Shown here: positions 35,201 through 49,200 of the stretch, piece by piece
Numbering within the stretch: the stretch's first letter is position 1
How the letters are laid out: every line of letters begins with the position of its first letter
Program-made: the position numbers and the translations under genes
NCBI GenBank assembly: GCA_947652115.1
Contig: OX393562.1
Coordinates: 34,675,329 to 34,739,328, forward strand
Direction of reading: 5' to 3'
From: Blastomussa wellsi
Lineage: Eukaryota > Cnidaria > Anthozoa > Scleractinia > Plerogyridae
Length of the DNA stretch: 64,000 nt
Notes under the pieces: generated by a model
Databases searched by the model: none
Seen by the model: the letters and a program-made list of their open reading frames with translations, nothing else
Told to the model about the DNA's origin: nothing

Positions 35201-36905
35201 AAGTGCTGCACTGGTTTCTTTCCCTTAGCTATGCAAGTATTCCCAAATTGATTTTAATGAGTAGTTATTAAATTGTTAAATAATTTTGATATTTCCGTTC
35301 TGTATATCAAATATTCTCCTTCACAGTTGTTTTTTTGGGATACCACACTCCCCAAAAGACTGCGAAGGAGACTGCTTGTCAAATTGCGCAAATTTATCTC
35401 AAACTGTTGATATATAAACCATGCTGGATCGTACATTAATTATACCTCTGCGAATTATCAGTACAACTACTCCTTTTTTTCAGCCTAATGATTTTCTTGC
35501 ACAACCTTTTAATACGAATTTGTACCAATATAAGTAACTAATTCCCTGTACAGATATAATGGGTACAACCCTTTCGACCTCTTCTTTTACTAATAAAAAA
35601 CTTTCTAGCGTACAAAGTTATTCCAAAACGTGAGCCTAAACTATGCGAGTCAGCCTTCCTAATGATAAGCTGCCTAAATCCCTTAAGCGAGCACGTTTGC
35701 CCAGTTATGTAAACAGCGGCCTTTTCTTACGCCTAAAGCGGCACAAAATGAGGCTTGTCCGTAAAACTCTGGTTAATACTTGCTAATACTACAATGAATT
35801 CCTATTAAGCTTGTAAGCTCTGACGATTTATCCCTAATCTTGGTTTGACTCGACTTCCTCGTCTCAACTGATATTAATTTCTCTGATTCGCTAAAGCTTT
35901 GTTCGCTATAAAACATGCGCGATCCCTCCTAAAAGAGTTAAACTGAATGATCTGTAAAAATTATTATTGAATTATTTCTTATTGGAGCGGTTTTTCATCG
36001 TTTAGTCTGTTAAGTTCTATGACGTTTTAGATCGTCTTACAGGCTCTTTCCAATAAGCGACTCCTTCTTTTTTACCAATCGCTTCCATTTCTTATTGGCA
36101 CTCGTTAGAAAATTACTCAAAAACTAACCACAAGGATAGTTATCAGGGCTTCAAAGAAACACAGCAAAATAACATGTTGGTTTTCATGTAGCTGAATGAT
36201 TTTACTCCTTGCTTGGTCAGAGCACATCGCACACGATCTATATATATATACAAAATTAAAACAGAGCTCGGCAGACGTTAACACTCAAGTACTGCTTAAT
36301 TAATTAGAAAAGAGTTGCATAATCACATTATACGGTCAGATTTGGATTCCTCGCTGGTTTATGTCAAAGCAGCATGTTACAACAAACATTCGTTCTAAAA
36401 TGCGCCCATATTGTGTTGTAATGTGTCCTACAACGACGCATAAATTGCATCCCCTTCGCTTTAATAAAAATTCCCGTTATCGATTGACTTTGGAGACCAA
36501 GATTGAATTCGGATCAATAGCGTTGACACTCTTCTACTCAGAGCCGCTCTGATTGGATTGGCTAGAATCTATAACAAAGGGAGTCTAATCAAACCAACCG
36601 TTTTAAATCCCTTTGCTGTGAGATATTTGAATAGTTGATAGTTGATTTGACAGTTGATTTGATTGGTTCTAGCCAAACAGATCCACTTGTTCCTCATCCA
36701 CAAGCCCAGCCGGCTATGAACGAAAAATGGCTCTGAGACGACAATGTCGCGTTCCCCAATTAACTCTTCAAATCGTAAATGCGCGTAGTGTTAGTGAGAA
36801 CACTAGGATATATTTTTAGATGTGGCCGTGACACTTACTACAACTAACAAGGCACCAGCACAGGACTTTTGCGTTCCCGCCGCGCCGTATTTGAATCGGC
36901 ATTTT
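32250..36905. other. Intergenic, between inhibitory Smad and DYM 3' end
   Basis: AT rich. A 142-codon open frame at 33070..33498 has no recognisable domain, and the opposite strand is also open. A perfect CArg-type box CCATATATGG sits at 34057..34066 without gene context. No RNA gene or repeat array was recognised. The DYM 3' UTR must occupy part of the right edge, but its end cannot be placed. Confidence 0.5.
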
Positions 36906-37131
36906 CTAAGACCCAGTCTCCTGAGACTCGGGGTGAAAGAGCTGAATGTGGTCTGGATTCCAGTAAAGTGTTGATGATTTGTAAACTAGCGACCAAACAT
37001 AGGGAATAAAAAACTCTTCCGGCTGTTCCTCCTCCACGTATTTGAATTTTAACTCTGGAAATTTCTGCAGAAAAAAAGCAGCCATGCCCAATTAATATGA
37101 AGTTATCTTCGCTTTGGTTAAAATGGAGTTG

Positions 37132-37215
<84 letters not shown>

Positions 37216-40200
37216 CTCTGAGTTATTGCTAGGTTTATCACGACCTCGAGTGAAGTGAAGTCTTGAGAATTTTCAAAATATAACGAGTACCTATTAATCA
37301 CGAATTGTACGAGAAGGTCGTGCGGAGTTTTGTTTATAGTACACTCAACAAAATTAAACGAAAAGAGACCGCATCTGTTTCTTAACTCTGCATAAAATCG
37401 CTGCAGAATTTTGTCGAGTTCTTCCGCCGAATATTCTTTAAGATTAGGGTTAAATTTGCGCTCTTCAGCCCAGCTGCGCCATAAATTTATCCAGGTGTGT
37501 GTGCTTTTCTTTTTTTTTTCGTTGGTTGCTGTTTCTTAAAGTTTTTGAAGCTCGTCCTTGTTAGAGAAAACAAAACGACTGTCGGTCATTTTGCCTCTTG
37601 CCCACGTTGCTATAGAAACGTAATAGGTACTCTGCGGAGTACAATTTGGGATTAATTGTACCGAGGGGGGTGAATAGGGGTGAGCGAATCCGCCAATCCG
37701 TGCTATTTTTTGGCGAAATCCGTCAATCTGCCAATATTTTCGGTCAAATCCGCATTCTGTGTAATAGTTTCACTGAAAGGACAGTAGATGCTGTTTTTGA
37801 TGGTAATTTTTCAAGAGGTTTCGTTTCACTGCTTCTTTTTGTGGCAGTGCTAATGTTAAGCGGTGGCTTCGGTCTCGTACATACAGGAAATGTTCAAAAC
37901 GAAGACTGAAGACACGCCAAGGTAACTATCCGAACTTCATGGCATTCAGAGTCCAGAATCCGAGCTAACATTATCAGCTAACCCGTGATAAAACTGCATT
38001 TTCGAAATCCGTGAATCCCCTTAATTTTTTGCTGAAGTCCGCAATCCGCGCGCTTTTTAAGGCCAGATCCGTTGATCCGCGAACCTACTCACCCCACTCT
38101 GTACTGCTCTCGTCCAATCAGAATAAAGTAATTTTGTTGAATGTACTATTATTATTGTTATTATTTTGTATGTACACGATGTATGGTACATGAGCTTGGT
38201 ATGGCTTTCTTCATTATTGTACGCTGGTGCTCGGCCTAAACATGCAAAATAAAAGTGATGTCTCAATATATTGGATGTCTGTTGTGTAGTGAAGCTGAAA
38301 TATGAACTGCAATAGATAACCTACTCCAATATTGAAATTGGATAATTATTGCAAAATTCGCACTTGAACGTTTGCACAAGTGCTTTCTCGTTTTTACGTA
38401 ACTTTCCAACCTGAAAATTGATACAATCCCTAAGCTTGGTTGCCGAGTCTTAAATGTTTTATGGAGTTGTACACACTAGTTACCTTTAGCCTGTCTCTCG
38501 GCCACTGAAGAGTCCCCTGCTTAATAACATCTAAAACCACACCGACCGAGAGAGTCTGATCCGGGTGCTGTTCCAGCCGTGCACTGAAAAATGCCAACAC
38601 CTGAAAATCGGAATAGAATTAGTCAGTTTCCGCGCCGCACTATGGGCCTGGTTACATGGCGAATTTCAACCTGGGATGAAATTTCATTCCAATTTCACTG
38701 GGCTGAAAACTCTTGTCAACGTAACGGCAAACGTGTTTTTAAGAAGATTTCTTCTGGAAGCCGCGCTGAAATCCCAGCGCTTCTAACCGGGTTGAAATTT
38801 CCAGTCCAACGTGGAAGATAGGACGATATAAACACTGCTTTCATGCATTTTTTTTAAGCTTAGTTTTGCACAATTTAATGTGTCTTCTTTTTAAGCACAC
38901 TTCACGTTATTTGCATTTCCAGTTTATATTATATGCGGCTAATAAAATAGAAGCGCGGATAAACTGAATTTTCTCACAATAACCGCAGCGAGGTTGTCAT
39001 CTAACAATTAAACTATGATCTGAACGTTTCGATTTAAACAATAGTGTTCTGTAGTCGGCTGACAGTTGCCCCGCGGAAATTTGATGTTCTTAAAACAAAT
39101 ATTAGCCCGAGATTCGCTTCTCGGGCAATTATGCTAGATTTGAGAACATGAAATTTCCAAAGGGCAACTATCAGACCGATAGTTCCGAGACAAAAACACT
39201 CTATTGTCTTTATTGTTAACCACTCAAATTTTCCGCGCGCACATTCAAAAGCCATCATGACGAATGACTTTCAACTTTTTAGGAGACGAAATTTTACGAA
39301 TGCAAAACCAGAAAAGAAACCCACTAAATACGGAAACCCACCAGATTCAAAATTTGTTTGTCTGTAGGGCCGCTTGTTTACAAACAAATTTCAGGGACGA
39401 GTACTATCCATCCGGGTATTTTCCCGGGACGGGCATCATGGGCTGATAGTACTTGTCTCTCCGTGCATGAACACTATCGCGTCACGTGACCAATATAAAC
39501 CAATCAGAATGGATAACGAAAAAAGCTGCCCATCAACCCCAAGCAAACTATCAAAATTGAAATAAAACGAGAGAGTACTCTAAATTTTGGTTTAGCACAA
39601 CCCAGTGGCTGACCCACTATTTATCATACAGTATCGACAACAACTGATTTATTAACTGTAATAGTTTTTTTTATGAAAAGCCAGGCGTGCAAGAGGAGGT
39701 GAGTTGCCTCGTCCCCAAGCGCCGGTCGGTCGAGGCGGTAAGGCGGAGCGCACGAAACGGAGCACAGTGCAATCAAAGTCTAACAAGGGTAAACGCGCGA
39801 TATACAGCAAACTCAGTCTCATTGCTTTACTTAGTCCAACAATACAGGAGCGGAGAAGTCACTCACCGTGTCTATATTTTGTATAATATCGTGAAAAAGC
39901 GGATGAGTCCTAAACTGAGCGAACAGTTCTCTTCTGTGTAGTAAAGTGTATACCAGGTTCGGATTATGATGAAGCGTGTTCGTGACGCAAGAATTGATAA
40001 TCTCTAGTACCATTCTGATCACTTCTTCCAGAATCGCCAGATCGGATAGCTGAATGCAGAAACAGGTACTATGTTAGAACAAGATAATGCGCTACATCCA
40101 CAATCTCTCGCACAGAAAGAGATGCGACTTACAAGATAATACTGTTCACAACAGTCCTGATTAAGTAATAACGGTCAGTCCTCGCTAGCGTGCTCTTATT

Positions 40201-43200
40201 ATGAACACACACTTGTGGTTAGCCATGGTGCCACTCACATACAAACGCGACATTTTTAACATATAGGCAACTCGCCAGAAGAAGACCCAAAAGACGGAAA
40301 GATCTTCTTCCGGCGCCCGCGCTACTCGTAGCCCGTAGCTTCGAACTCGAGTTCGTCGCCACTGACTTTAGAGCAAAAGAGACACTGCTCGAGGTCTACC
40401 CTCAAACTATAATATATATTAAGTAAAAGTTGCCTAAGGTAGAAAAACACCAATGTAGTAACAACAAACCCAAAAGGAACACAGATGGTCAAGACTGGGG
40501 AAGGTTGAGGTACAGCTGTATGGGTTATGCACCTATCAATGTTAAGCCGCTGGGGCGGGGTGGGGGGCAGGGCAAAGGCGGGGCATTTGAACTGAGCTGA
40601 GAGTTTCTGTTCAAATGCCCTTCCTCAGAGCATTCGTGGATTGTCAAAATTGTAACTAAGAGTCGATAAAATGTTGCCAGCAAGGCCATCAAAACGGTCC
40701 AAAGTCCCCACTACCGGATGATAACTACTTTCAAATTCCCCACCTATGCTCAGCCTCCCCCTCCCCCCCCTCCATCAGCGGCTTAACATTGATAGGTGCA
40801 TTAAGAATGAACTTTTTAGCTAGCGTTATCAAGATGCGTCATGTATGACATTTTGGACTGTCCCTCCAAATTGCCGGTTTTCCGAGATTTGTTCTGCAAC
40901 ACGCGTTGTGTTGGAGCGTTGCGTAACTTTAAATAAAGTTGAGATGAGATACTTACATGGTCGCTGTTTTTCTTTCCGTCTGCACTCTCTTGTGAATTGC
41001 TTTCAGATTGTTTTATCAGCTCTGTCACCTTCGCATGCTTCTTTGAAAGCAATGCATACAGACTAAACAAACACAATAGAGTAAGAAATGAGGTGGAAAG
41101 CCAAAGAAATCAAATGACAGACCCCTCACTGAAAGACGCCAAATGATTTGGATAAAAATGAGCGAGTTACCTGACTATTCTCTGTGTAACATAGCGGCCA
41201 AATGATATTTGGATAAAAATGAGCGAGTTACCTGACTATTCTCTGTGTAACATAGCGGCCAAATGATATTTGGATAAAAATGAGCGAGTTACCTGACTAT
41301 TCTCTGTGTAACATAGCGGCCAAATGATATTTGGATAAAAATGAGCGAGTTACCTGACTATTCTCTGTGTAACATAGCGGCCAAATGATATTTGGATAAA
41401 AATGAGTGAGTTACCTGACTATTCTCTGTGTAACATAGCGGCCAAATGATATTTGGATAAAAATGAGTGAGTTACCTGACTATTCTCTGTGTAACATAGC
41501 GGCCAAATGATATTTGGATAAAAATGAGTGAGTTACCTGACTATTCTCTGTGTAACATAGCGGCCAAATGATATTTGGATAAAAATGAGTGAGTTACCTG
41601 ACTATTCTCTGTGTAACATAGCGGCCAAATGATATTTGGATAAAAATGAGTGAGTTACCTGACTATTCTCTGTGTAACATAGCGGCCAAATGATATTTGG
41701 ATAAAAATGAGTGAGTTACCTGACTATTCTCTGTGTAACATAGCGGCCAAATGATATTTGGATAAAAATGAGCGAGTTACCTGACTATTCTCTGTGTAAC
41801 ATAGCGGCCAAATGATATTTGGATAAAAATGAGTGAGTTACCTGACTATTCTCTGTGTAACATAGCGGCCAAATGATATTTGGATAAAAATGAGTGAGTT
41901 ACCTGACTATTCTCTGTGTAACATAGCGGCCAAATGATATTTGGATAAAAATGAGTGAGTTACCTGACTATTCTCTGTGTAACATGGCGGCCAAATGATA
42001 TTTGGATAAAAATGAGCGAGTTACCTGACTATTCTCTGTGTAACATAGCGGCCAAATGATATTTGGATAAAAATGAGTGAGTTACCTGACTATTCTCTGT
42101 GTAACATAGCGGCCAAATGATATTTGGATAAAAATGAGTGAGTTACCTGACTATTCTCTGTGTAACATAGCGGCCAAATGATATTTGGATAAAAATGAGC
42201 GAGTTACCTGACTATTCTCTGTGTAACATAGCGGCCAAATGATATTTGCATAAAAATGAGTGAGTTACCTGACTATTCTCTGTGTAACATGGCGGCCAAA
42301 TGATATTTGGATAAAAATGAGTGAGTTACCTGGCTATTCTCTGTGTAACATAGCGGCCAAATGATATTTGGATAAAAATGAGTGAGTTACCTGACTATTC
42401 TCTGTGTAACATAGCGGCCAAATGATATTTGGATAAAAATGAGCGAGTTACCTGACTATTCTCTGTGTAACATAGCGGCCAAATGATATTTGGATAAAAA
42501 TGAGTGAGTTACCTGACTATTCTCTGTGTAACATAGCGGCCAAATGATATTTGGATAAAAATGAGTGAGTTACCTGACTATTCTCTGTGTAACATAGCGG
42601 CCAAATGATATTTGGATAAAAATGAGCGAGTTACCTGACTATTCTCTGTGTAACATAGCGGCCAAATGATATTTGGATAAAAATGAGTGAGTTACCTGAC
42701 TATTCTCTGTGTAACATAGCGGCCAAATGATATTTGGATAAAAATGAGTGAGTTACCTGACTATTCTCTGTGTAACATAGCGGCCAAATGATATTTGGAT
42801 AAAAATGAGCGAGTTACCTGACTATTCTCTGTGTAACATAGCGGCCAAATGATATTTGGATAAAAATGAGTGAGTTACCTGACTATTCTCTGTGTAACAT
42901 AGCGGCCAAATGATATTTGGATAAAAATGAGTGAGTTACCTGACTATTCTCTGTGTAACATAGCGGCCAAATGATATTTGGATAAAAATGAGCGAGTTAC
43001 CTGACTATTCTCTGTGTAACATAGCGGCCAAATGATATTTGGATAAAAATGAGTGAGTTACCTGACTATTCTCTGTGTAACATGGCGGCCAAATGATATT
43101 TGGATAAAAATGAGTGAGTTACCTGACTATTCTCTGTGTAACATAGCGGCCAAATGATATTTGGATAAAAATGAGTGAGTTACCTGACTATTCTCTGTGT

Positions 43201-46200
43201 AACATAGCGGCCAAATGATATGGATAAAAATGAGTGAGTTACCTGACTATTCTCTGTGTAACATGGCGGCCAAATGATATTTGGATAAAAATGAGTGAGT
43301 TACCTGACTATTCTCTGTGTAACATAGCGGCCAAATGATATTTGGATAAAAATGAGTGAGTTACCTGACTATTCTCTGTGTAACATAGCGGCCAAATGAT
43401 ATTTGGATAAAAATGAGTGAGTTACCTGACTATTCTCTGTGTAACATGGCGGCCAAATGATATTTGGATAAAAATGAGCGAGTTACCTGACTATTCTCTG
43501 TGTAACATAGCGGCCAAATGATATTTGGATAAAAATGAGTGAGTTACCTGACTATTCTCTGTGTAACATAGCGGCCAAATGATATTTGGATAAAAATGAG
43601 TGAGTTACCTGACTATTCTCTGTGTAACATGGCGGCCAAATGATATTTGGATAAAAATGAGTGAGTTACCTGACTATTCTCTGTGTAACATAGCGGCCAA
43701 ATGATATTTGGATAAAAATGAGTGAGTTACCTGACTATTCTCTGTGTAACATAGCGGCCAAATGATATTTGGATAAAAATGAGTGAGTTACCTGACTATT
43801 CTCTGTGTAACATAGCGGCCAAATGATATTTGGATAAAAATGAGTGAGTTACCTGACTATTCTCTGTGTAACATCGCGGCCAAATGATTTGGATAAAAAT
43901 GAGTGAGTTACCTGACTATTCTCTGTGTAACATAGCGGCCAAATGATATTTGGATAAAAATGAGTGAGTTACCTGACTATTCTCTGTGTAACATGGCGGC
44001 CAAATGATATTTGGATAAAAATGAGCGAGTTACCTGACTATTCTCTGTGTAACATAGCGGCCAAATGATATTTGGATAAAAATGAGTGAGTTACCTGACT
44101 ATTCTCTGTGTAACATAGCGGCCAAATGATATTTGGATAAAAATGAGCGAGTTACCTGACTATTCTCTGTGTAACATAGCGGCCAAATGATATTTGGATA
44201 AAAATGAGTGAGTTACCTGACTATTCTCTGTGTAACATAGCGGCCAAATGATATTTGGATAAAAATGAGTGAGTTACCTGACTATTCTCTGTGTAACATA
44301 GCGGCCAAATGATATTTGGATAAAAATGAGTGAGTTACCTGACTATTCTCTGTGTAACATAGCGGCCAAATGATATTTGGATAAAAATGAGCGAGTTACC
44401 TGACTATTCTCTGTGTAACATAGCGGCCAAATGATATTTGGATAAAAATGAGTGAGTTACCTGACTATTCTCTGTGTAACATAGCGGCCAAATGATATTT
44501 GGATAAAAATGAGTGAGTTACCTGACTATTCTCTGTGTAACATAGCGGCCAAATGATATTTGGATAAAAATGAGCGAGTTACCTGACTATTCTCTGTGTA
44601 ACATAGCGGCCAAATGATATTTGGATAAAAATGAGTGAGTTACCTGACTATTCTCTGTGTAACATGGCGGCCAAATGATATTTGGATAAAAATGAGTGAG
44701 TTACCTGACTATTCTCTGTGTAACATAGCGGCCAAATGATATTTGGATAAAAATGAGTGAGTTACCTGACTATTCTCTGTGTAACATAGCGGCCAAATGA
44801 TATTTGGATAAAAATGAGTGAGTTACCTGACTATTCTCTGTGTAACATAGCGGCCAAATGATATTTGGATAAAAATGAGCGAGTTACCTGACTATTCTCT
44901 GTGTAACATAGCGGCCAAATGATATTTGGATAAAAATGAGTGAGTTACCTGACTATTCTCTGTGTAACATGGCGGCCAAATGATATTTGGATAAAAATGA
45001 GTGAGTTACCTGGCTATTCTCTGTGTAACATAGCGGCCAAATGATATTTGGATAAAAATGAGTGAGTTACCTGACTATTCTCTGTGTAACATAGCGGCCA
45101 AATGATATTTGGATAAAAATGAGCGAGTTACCTGACTATTCTCTGTGTAACATAGCGGCCAAATGATATTTGGATAAAAATGAGTGAGTTACCTGACTAT
45201 TCTCTGTGTAACATAGCGGCCAAATGATATTTGGATAAAAATGAGTGAGTTACCTGACTATTCTCTGTGTAACATAGCGGCCAAATGATATTTGGATAAA
45301 AATGAGCGAGTTACCTGACTATTCTCTGTGTAACATAGCGGCCAAATGATATTTGGATAAAAATGAGTGAGTTACCTGACTATTCTCTGTGTAACATGGC
45401 GGCCAAATGATATTTGGATAAAAATGAGTGAGTTACCTGACTATTCTCTGTGTAACATGGCGGCCAAATGATATTTGGATAAAAATGAGTGAGTTACCTG
45501 ACTATTCTCTGTGTAACATGGCGGCCAAATGATATTTGGATAAAAATGAGTGAGTTACCTGACTATTCTCTGTGTAACATGGCGGCCAAATGATATTTGG
45601 ATAAAAATGAGTGAGTTACCTGACTATTCTCTGTGTAACATGGCGGCCAAATGATATTTGGATAAAAATGAGTGAGTTACCTGACTATTCTCTGTGTAAC
45701 ATAGCGGCCAAATGATATTTGGATAAAAATGAGTGAGTTACCTGACTATTCTCTGTGTAACATGGCGGCCAAATGATATTTGGATAAAAATGAGCGAGTT
45801 ACCTGACTATTCTCTGTGTAACATAGCGGCCAAATGATATTTGGATAAAAATGAGTGAGTTACCTGACTATTCTCTGTGTAACATGGCGGCCAAATGATA
45901 TTTGGATAAAAATGAGTGAGTTACCTGACTATTCTCTGTGTAACATGGCGGCCAAATGATATTTGGATAAAAATGAGTGAGTTACCTGACTATTCTCTGT
46001 GTAACATAGCGGCCAAATGATATTTGGATAAAAATGAGTGAGTTACCTGACTATTCTCTGTGTAACATAGCGGCCAAATGATATTTGGATAAAAATGAGT
46101 GAGTTACCTGACTATTCTCTGTGTAACATGGCGGCCAAATGATATGGATAAAAATGAGTGAGTTACCTGACTATTCTCTGTGTAACATGGCGGCCAAATG

Positions 46201-49200
46201 ATTTGGATAAAAATGAGTGAGTTACCTGACTATTCTCTGTGTAACATGGCGGCCAAATGATATTTGGATAAAAATGAGTGAGTTACCTGACTATTCTCTG
46301 TGTAACATGGCGGCCAAATGATATTTGGATAAAAATGAGTGAGTTACCTGACTATTCTCTGTGTAACATGGCGGCCAAATGATATTTGGATAAAAATGAG
46401 TGAGTTACCTGACTATTCTCTGTGTAACATAGCGGCCAAATGATATTTGGATAAAAATGAGTGAGTTACCTGACTATTCTCTGTGTAACATAGCGGCCAA
46501 ATGATATTTGGATAAAAATGAGTGAGTTACCTGACTATTCTCTGTGTAACATGGCGGCCAAATGATATTTGGATAAAAATGAGCGAGTTACCTGACTATT
46601 CTCTGTGTAACATAGCGGCCAAATGATATTTGGATAAAAATGAGTGAGTTACCTGACTATTCTCTGTGTAACATGGCGGCCAAATGATATTTGGATAAAA
46701 ATGAGTGAGTTACCTGGCTATTCTCTGTGTAACATAGCGGCCAAATGATATTTGGATAAAAATGAGTGAGTTACCTGACTATTCTCTGTGTAACATAGCG
46801 GCCAAATGATATTTGGATAAAAATGAGCGAGTTACCTGACTATTCTCTGTGTAACATAGCGGCCAAATGATATTTGGATAAAAATGAGTGAGTTACCTGA
46901 CTATTCTCTGTGTAACATAGCGGCCAAATGATATTTGGATAAAAATGAGCGAGTTACCTGACTATTCTCTGTGTAACATAGCGGCCAAATGATATTTGGA
47001 TAAAAATGAGTGAGTTACCTGACTATTCTCTGTGTAACATAGCGGCCAAATGATATTTGGATAAAAATGAGCGAGTTACCTGACTATTCTCTGTGTAACA
47101 TGGCGGCCAAATGATATTTGGATAAAAATGAGTGAGTTACCTGACTATTCTCTGTGTAACATAGCGGCCAAATGATATTTGGATAAAAATGAGCGAGTTA
47201 CCTGACTATTCTCTGTGTAACATAGCGGCCAAATGATATTTGGATAAAAATGAGTGAGTTACCTGACTATTCTCTGTGTAACATAGCGGCCAAATGATAT
47301 TTGGATAAAAATGAGTGGGTTACCTGACTATTCTCTGTGTAACATAAGGATGAAGTGCGTGGAACTGTGAGGACATGTTTGCTAATGTCGCCAGGCAGTT
47401 GGTGTGCAGATATTTGTCCTGCAATTGAGGTTAACTGTATTATAATTATATGTTGGCAAGTGATGCCTTAAAATTAGACTGGCGCTCGGCTACGTCCTAC
47501 ACCTACACTAAGCCAGTCTGAAATAAGCACTATAGCTGTCCTTTGGGGTCGAAATTTGTCTCCGATCTCTAAACATTGATTTCTTTGGATTGCAGCCAAG
47601 ATGTTACTAAGTAACAGAAGGGAGGCTCGCGTGACAACGTTCGTACTGCATGTGCTATTTCTGTCCCGCATTTCTGATTGGTTAATAAGATTTGGCCACT
47701 CCTCAGCCCAGACGATTGCTTCCGATTGACTACAGATATCAGCCCAGCAAGCACACCATCAAATCAGCTCAAATAAAAATTATAATATTGCAAGTTTCTT
47801 GAGCTTTGAAAAAAATCTGTTGTTCTTTGCTTGTTCCAATCAAATCGTCTACAATTGCAGAAACCATTTTTAGTTGCTCAGGGCATCTAATGATAACAGC
47901 CTACTACAGGGCTGTCACTAAGGACCGGGGGCCGGGGAATGCCCCCCGGATACTATGAGTTTGAGCCCCAGCTACTTTGAAACAAAACCAAAACACTGGA
48001 AAGTGAAAAATACACCAAACAACAAAATCCCCGGCTACTTTGTTACTTTCCCCATGTGCTTGAAATATTAGTGACAGCCCTGCTACTGACAGGTCTACAC
48101 TGGTTGTGGTTGTTGCAGTAGTTATAATGGTATCCATAACAAATTTCTGGACTTTAATTGGTTCTGCGCACGCCTATTTGTTTTGTTTAATTGTCGCACG
48201 ATCGCGTGGGTATCCAACTGCAGGTATCCAATTTGAACAGCTTCAAATCGGATACCTGTAATTGGGCACCACTACACAGTTTGCGTGTCAATCAGATGCA
48301 CTTGAATGGATTCTTCTTACTGTTTTCCCCCTGTTTAAAAAACTGATTGAATATGATTTAGACTTCTGTTTTTATATGGATCTGTTTTTATATGGGGTCT
48401 GGGATTCCTTCACAATTTCATCCTTTGGTTTTTTCTAACCACAGATTGTAATAAATAAAGAAATAAAAGACTGCAATTGATCTTTGTCCACGATTAATAA
48501 GTAACTGGACCTCATGTCGTACAATTGAGGTAGAAATCGTGTTCGTAATATCTACATCACGCAATCTTCCTCTCCTTCCTTTGGCTTGTCACGCAATCTC
48601 CCTCTCATTCCTTTGGTTCATCACGCAATCTTCCTCTCGTTCCTTGGCGAGGAAGATTGCTTGACGAACCAAATGTGCTCGGCCGATTTGGAAATTACTC
48701 CCCTGCGATTACTTTTTGAATTGTTTCCACTCAGTCCAATTATTACTACTTATTTATTTATGAAAGAAATGAACTTGCATAGGAGGACATAACAGCGTCA
48801 AAAATATTTCAAAAAAGCAGAAAATCATGCAAGAATGTACTCACTCTCATCTTTGTCATATTATACTGTATTGTTCTAAGCACAACTAACACCAGCAGAC
48901 CCCCCAGGGTAATATTTGTAATGACTCGTTCTGTGTACCATGGGATGGAAGGGATTACCTGGAAACAAAACAAGATTAATTACAAAACTTCCCACCCTAA
49001 CAACGGGTAAAAAAAGAAAAAAAAAACGAGGAAAACCATATTGGGAAATTGATGCTTCAAGTCGTGTTAATACGGGGCAGGTTGCAGAGCAAGGGGTGTC
49101 AACAGACCTTTTACAAAATTCCCTGCCTAAATTTCTCTGTGCCAATCTGTCTCTGAAATCAGGGCCGATTTGCCACAGACTTGACATTATCCATTGTCCT

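Noticed and set aside
39687..39941. 84-codon plus-strand frame
   Set aside because: It overlaps DYM exon 15 on the opposite strand and has no motif; it is a shadow.
41139..47346. Regular array that might be read as a CRISPR
   Set aside because: Units are contiguous and nearly identical with no unique spacers, they derive from a eukaryotic exon, and the context is a spliced animal gene.
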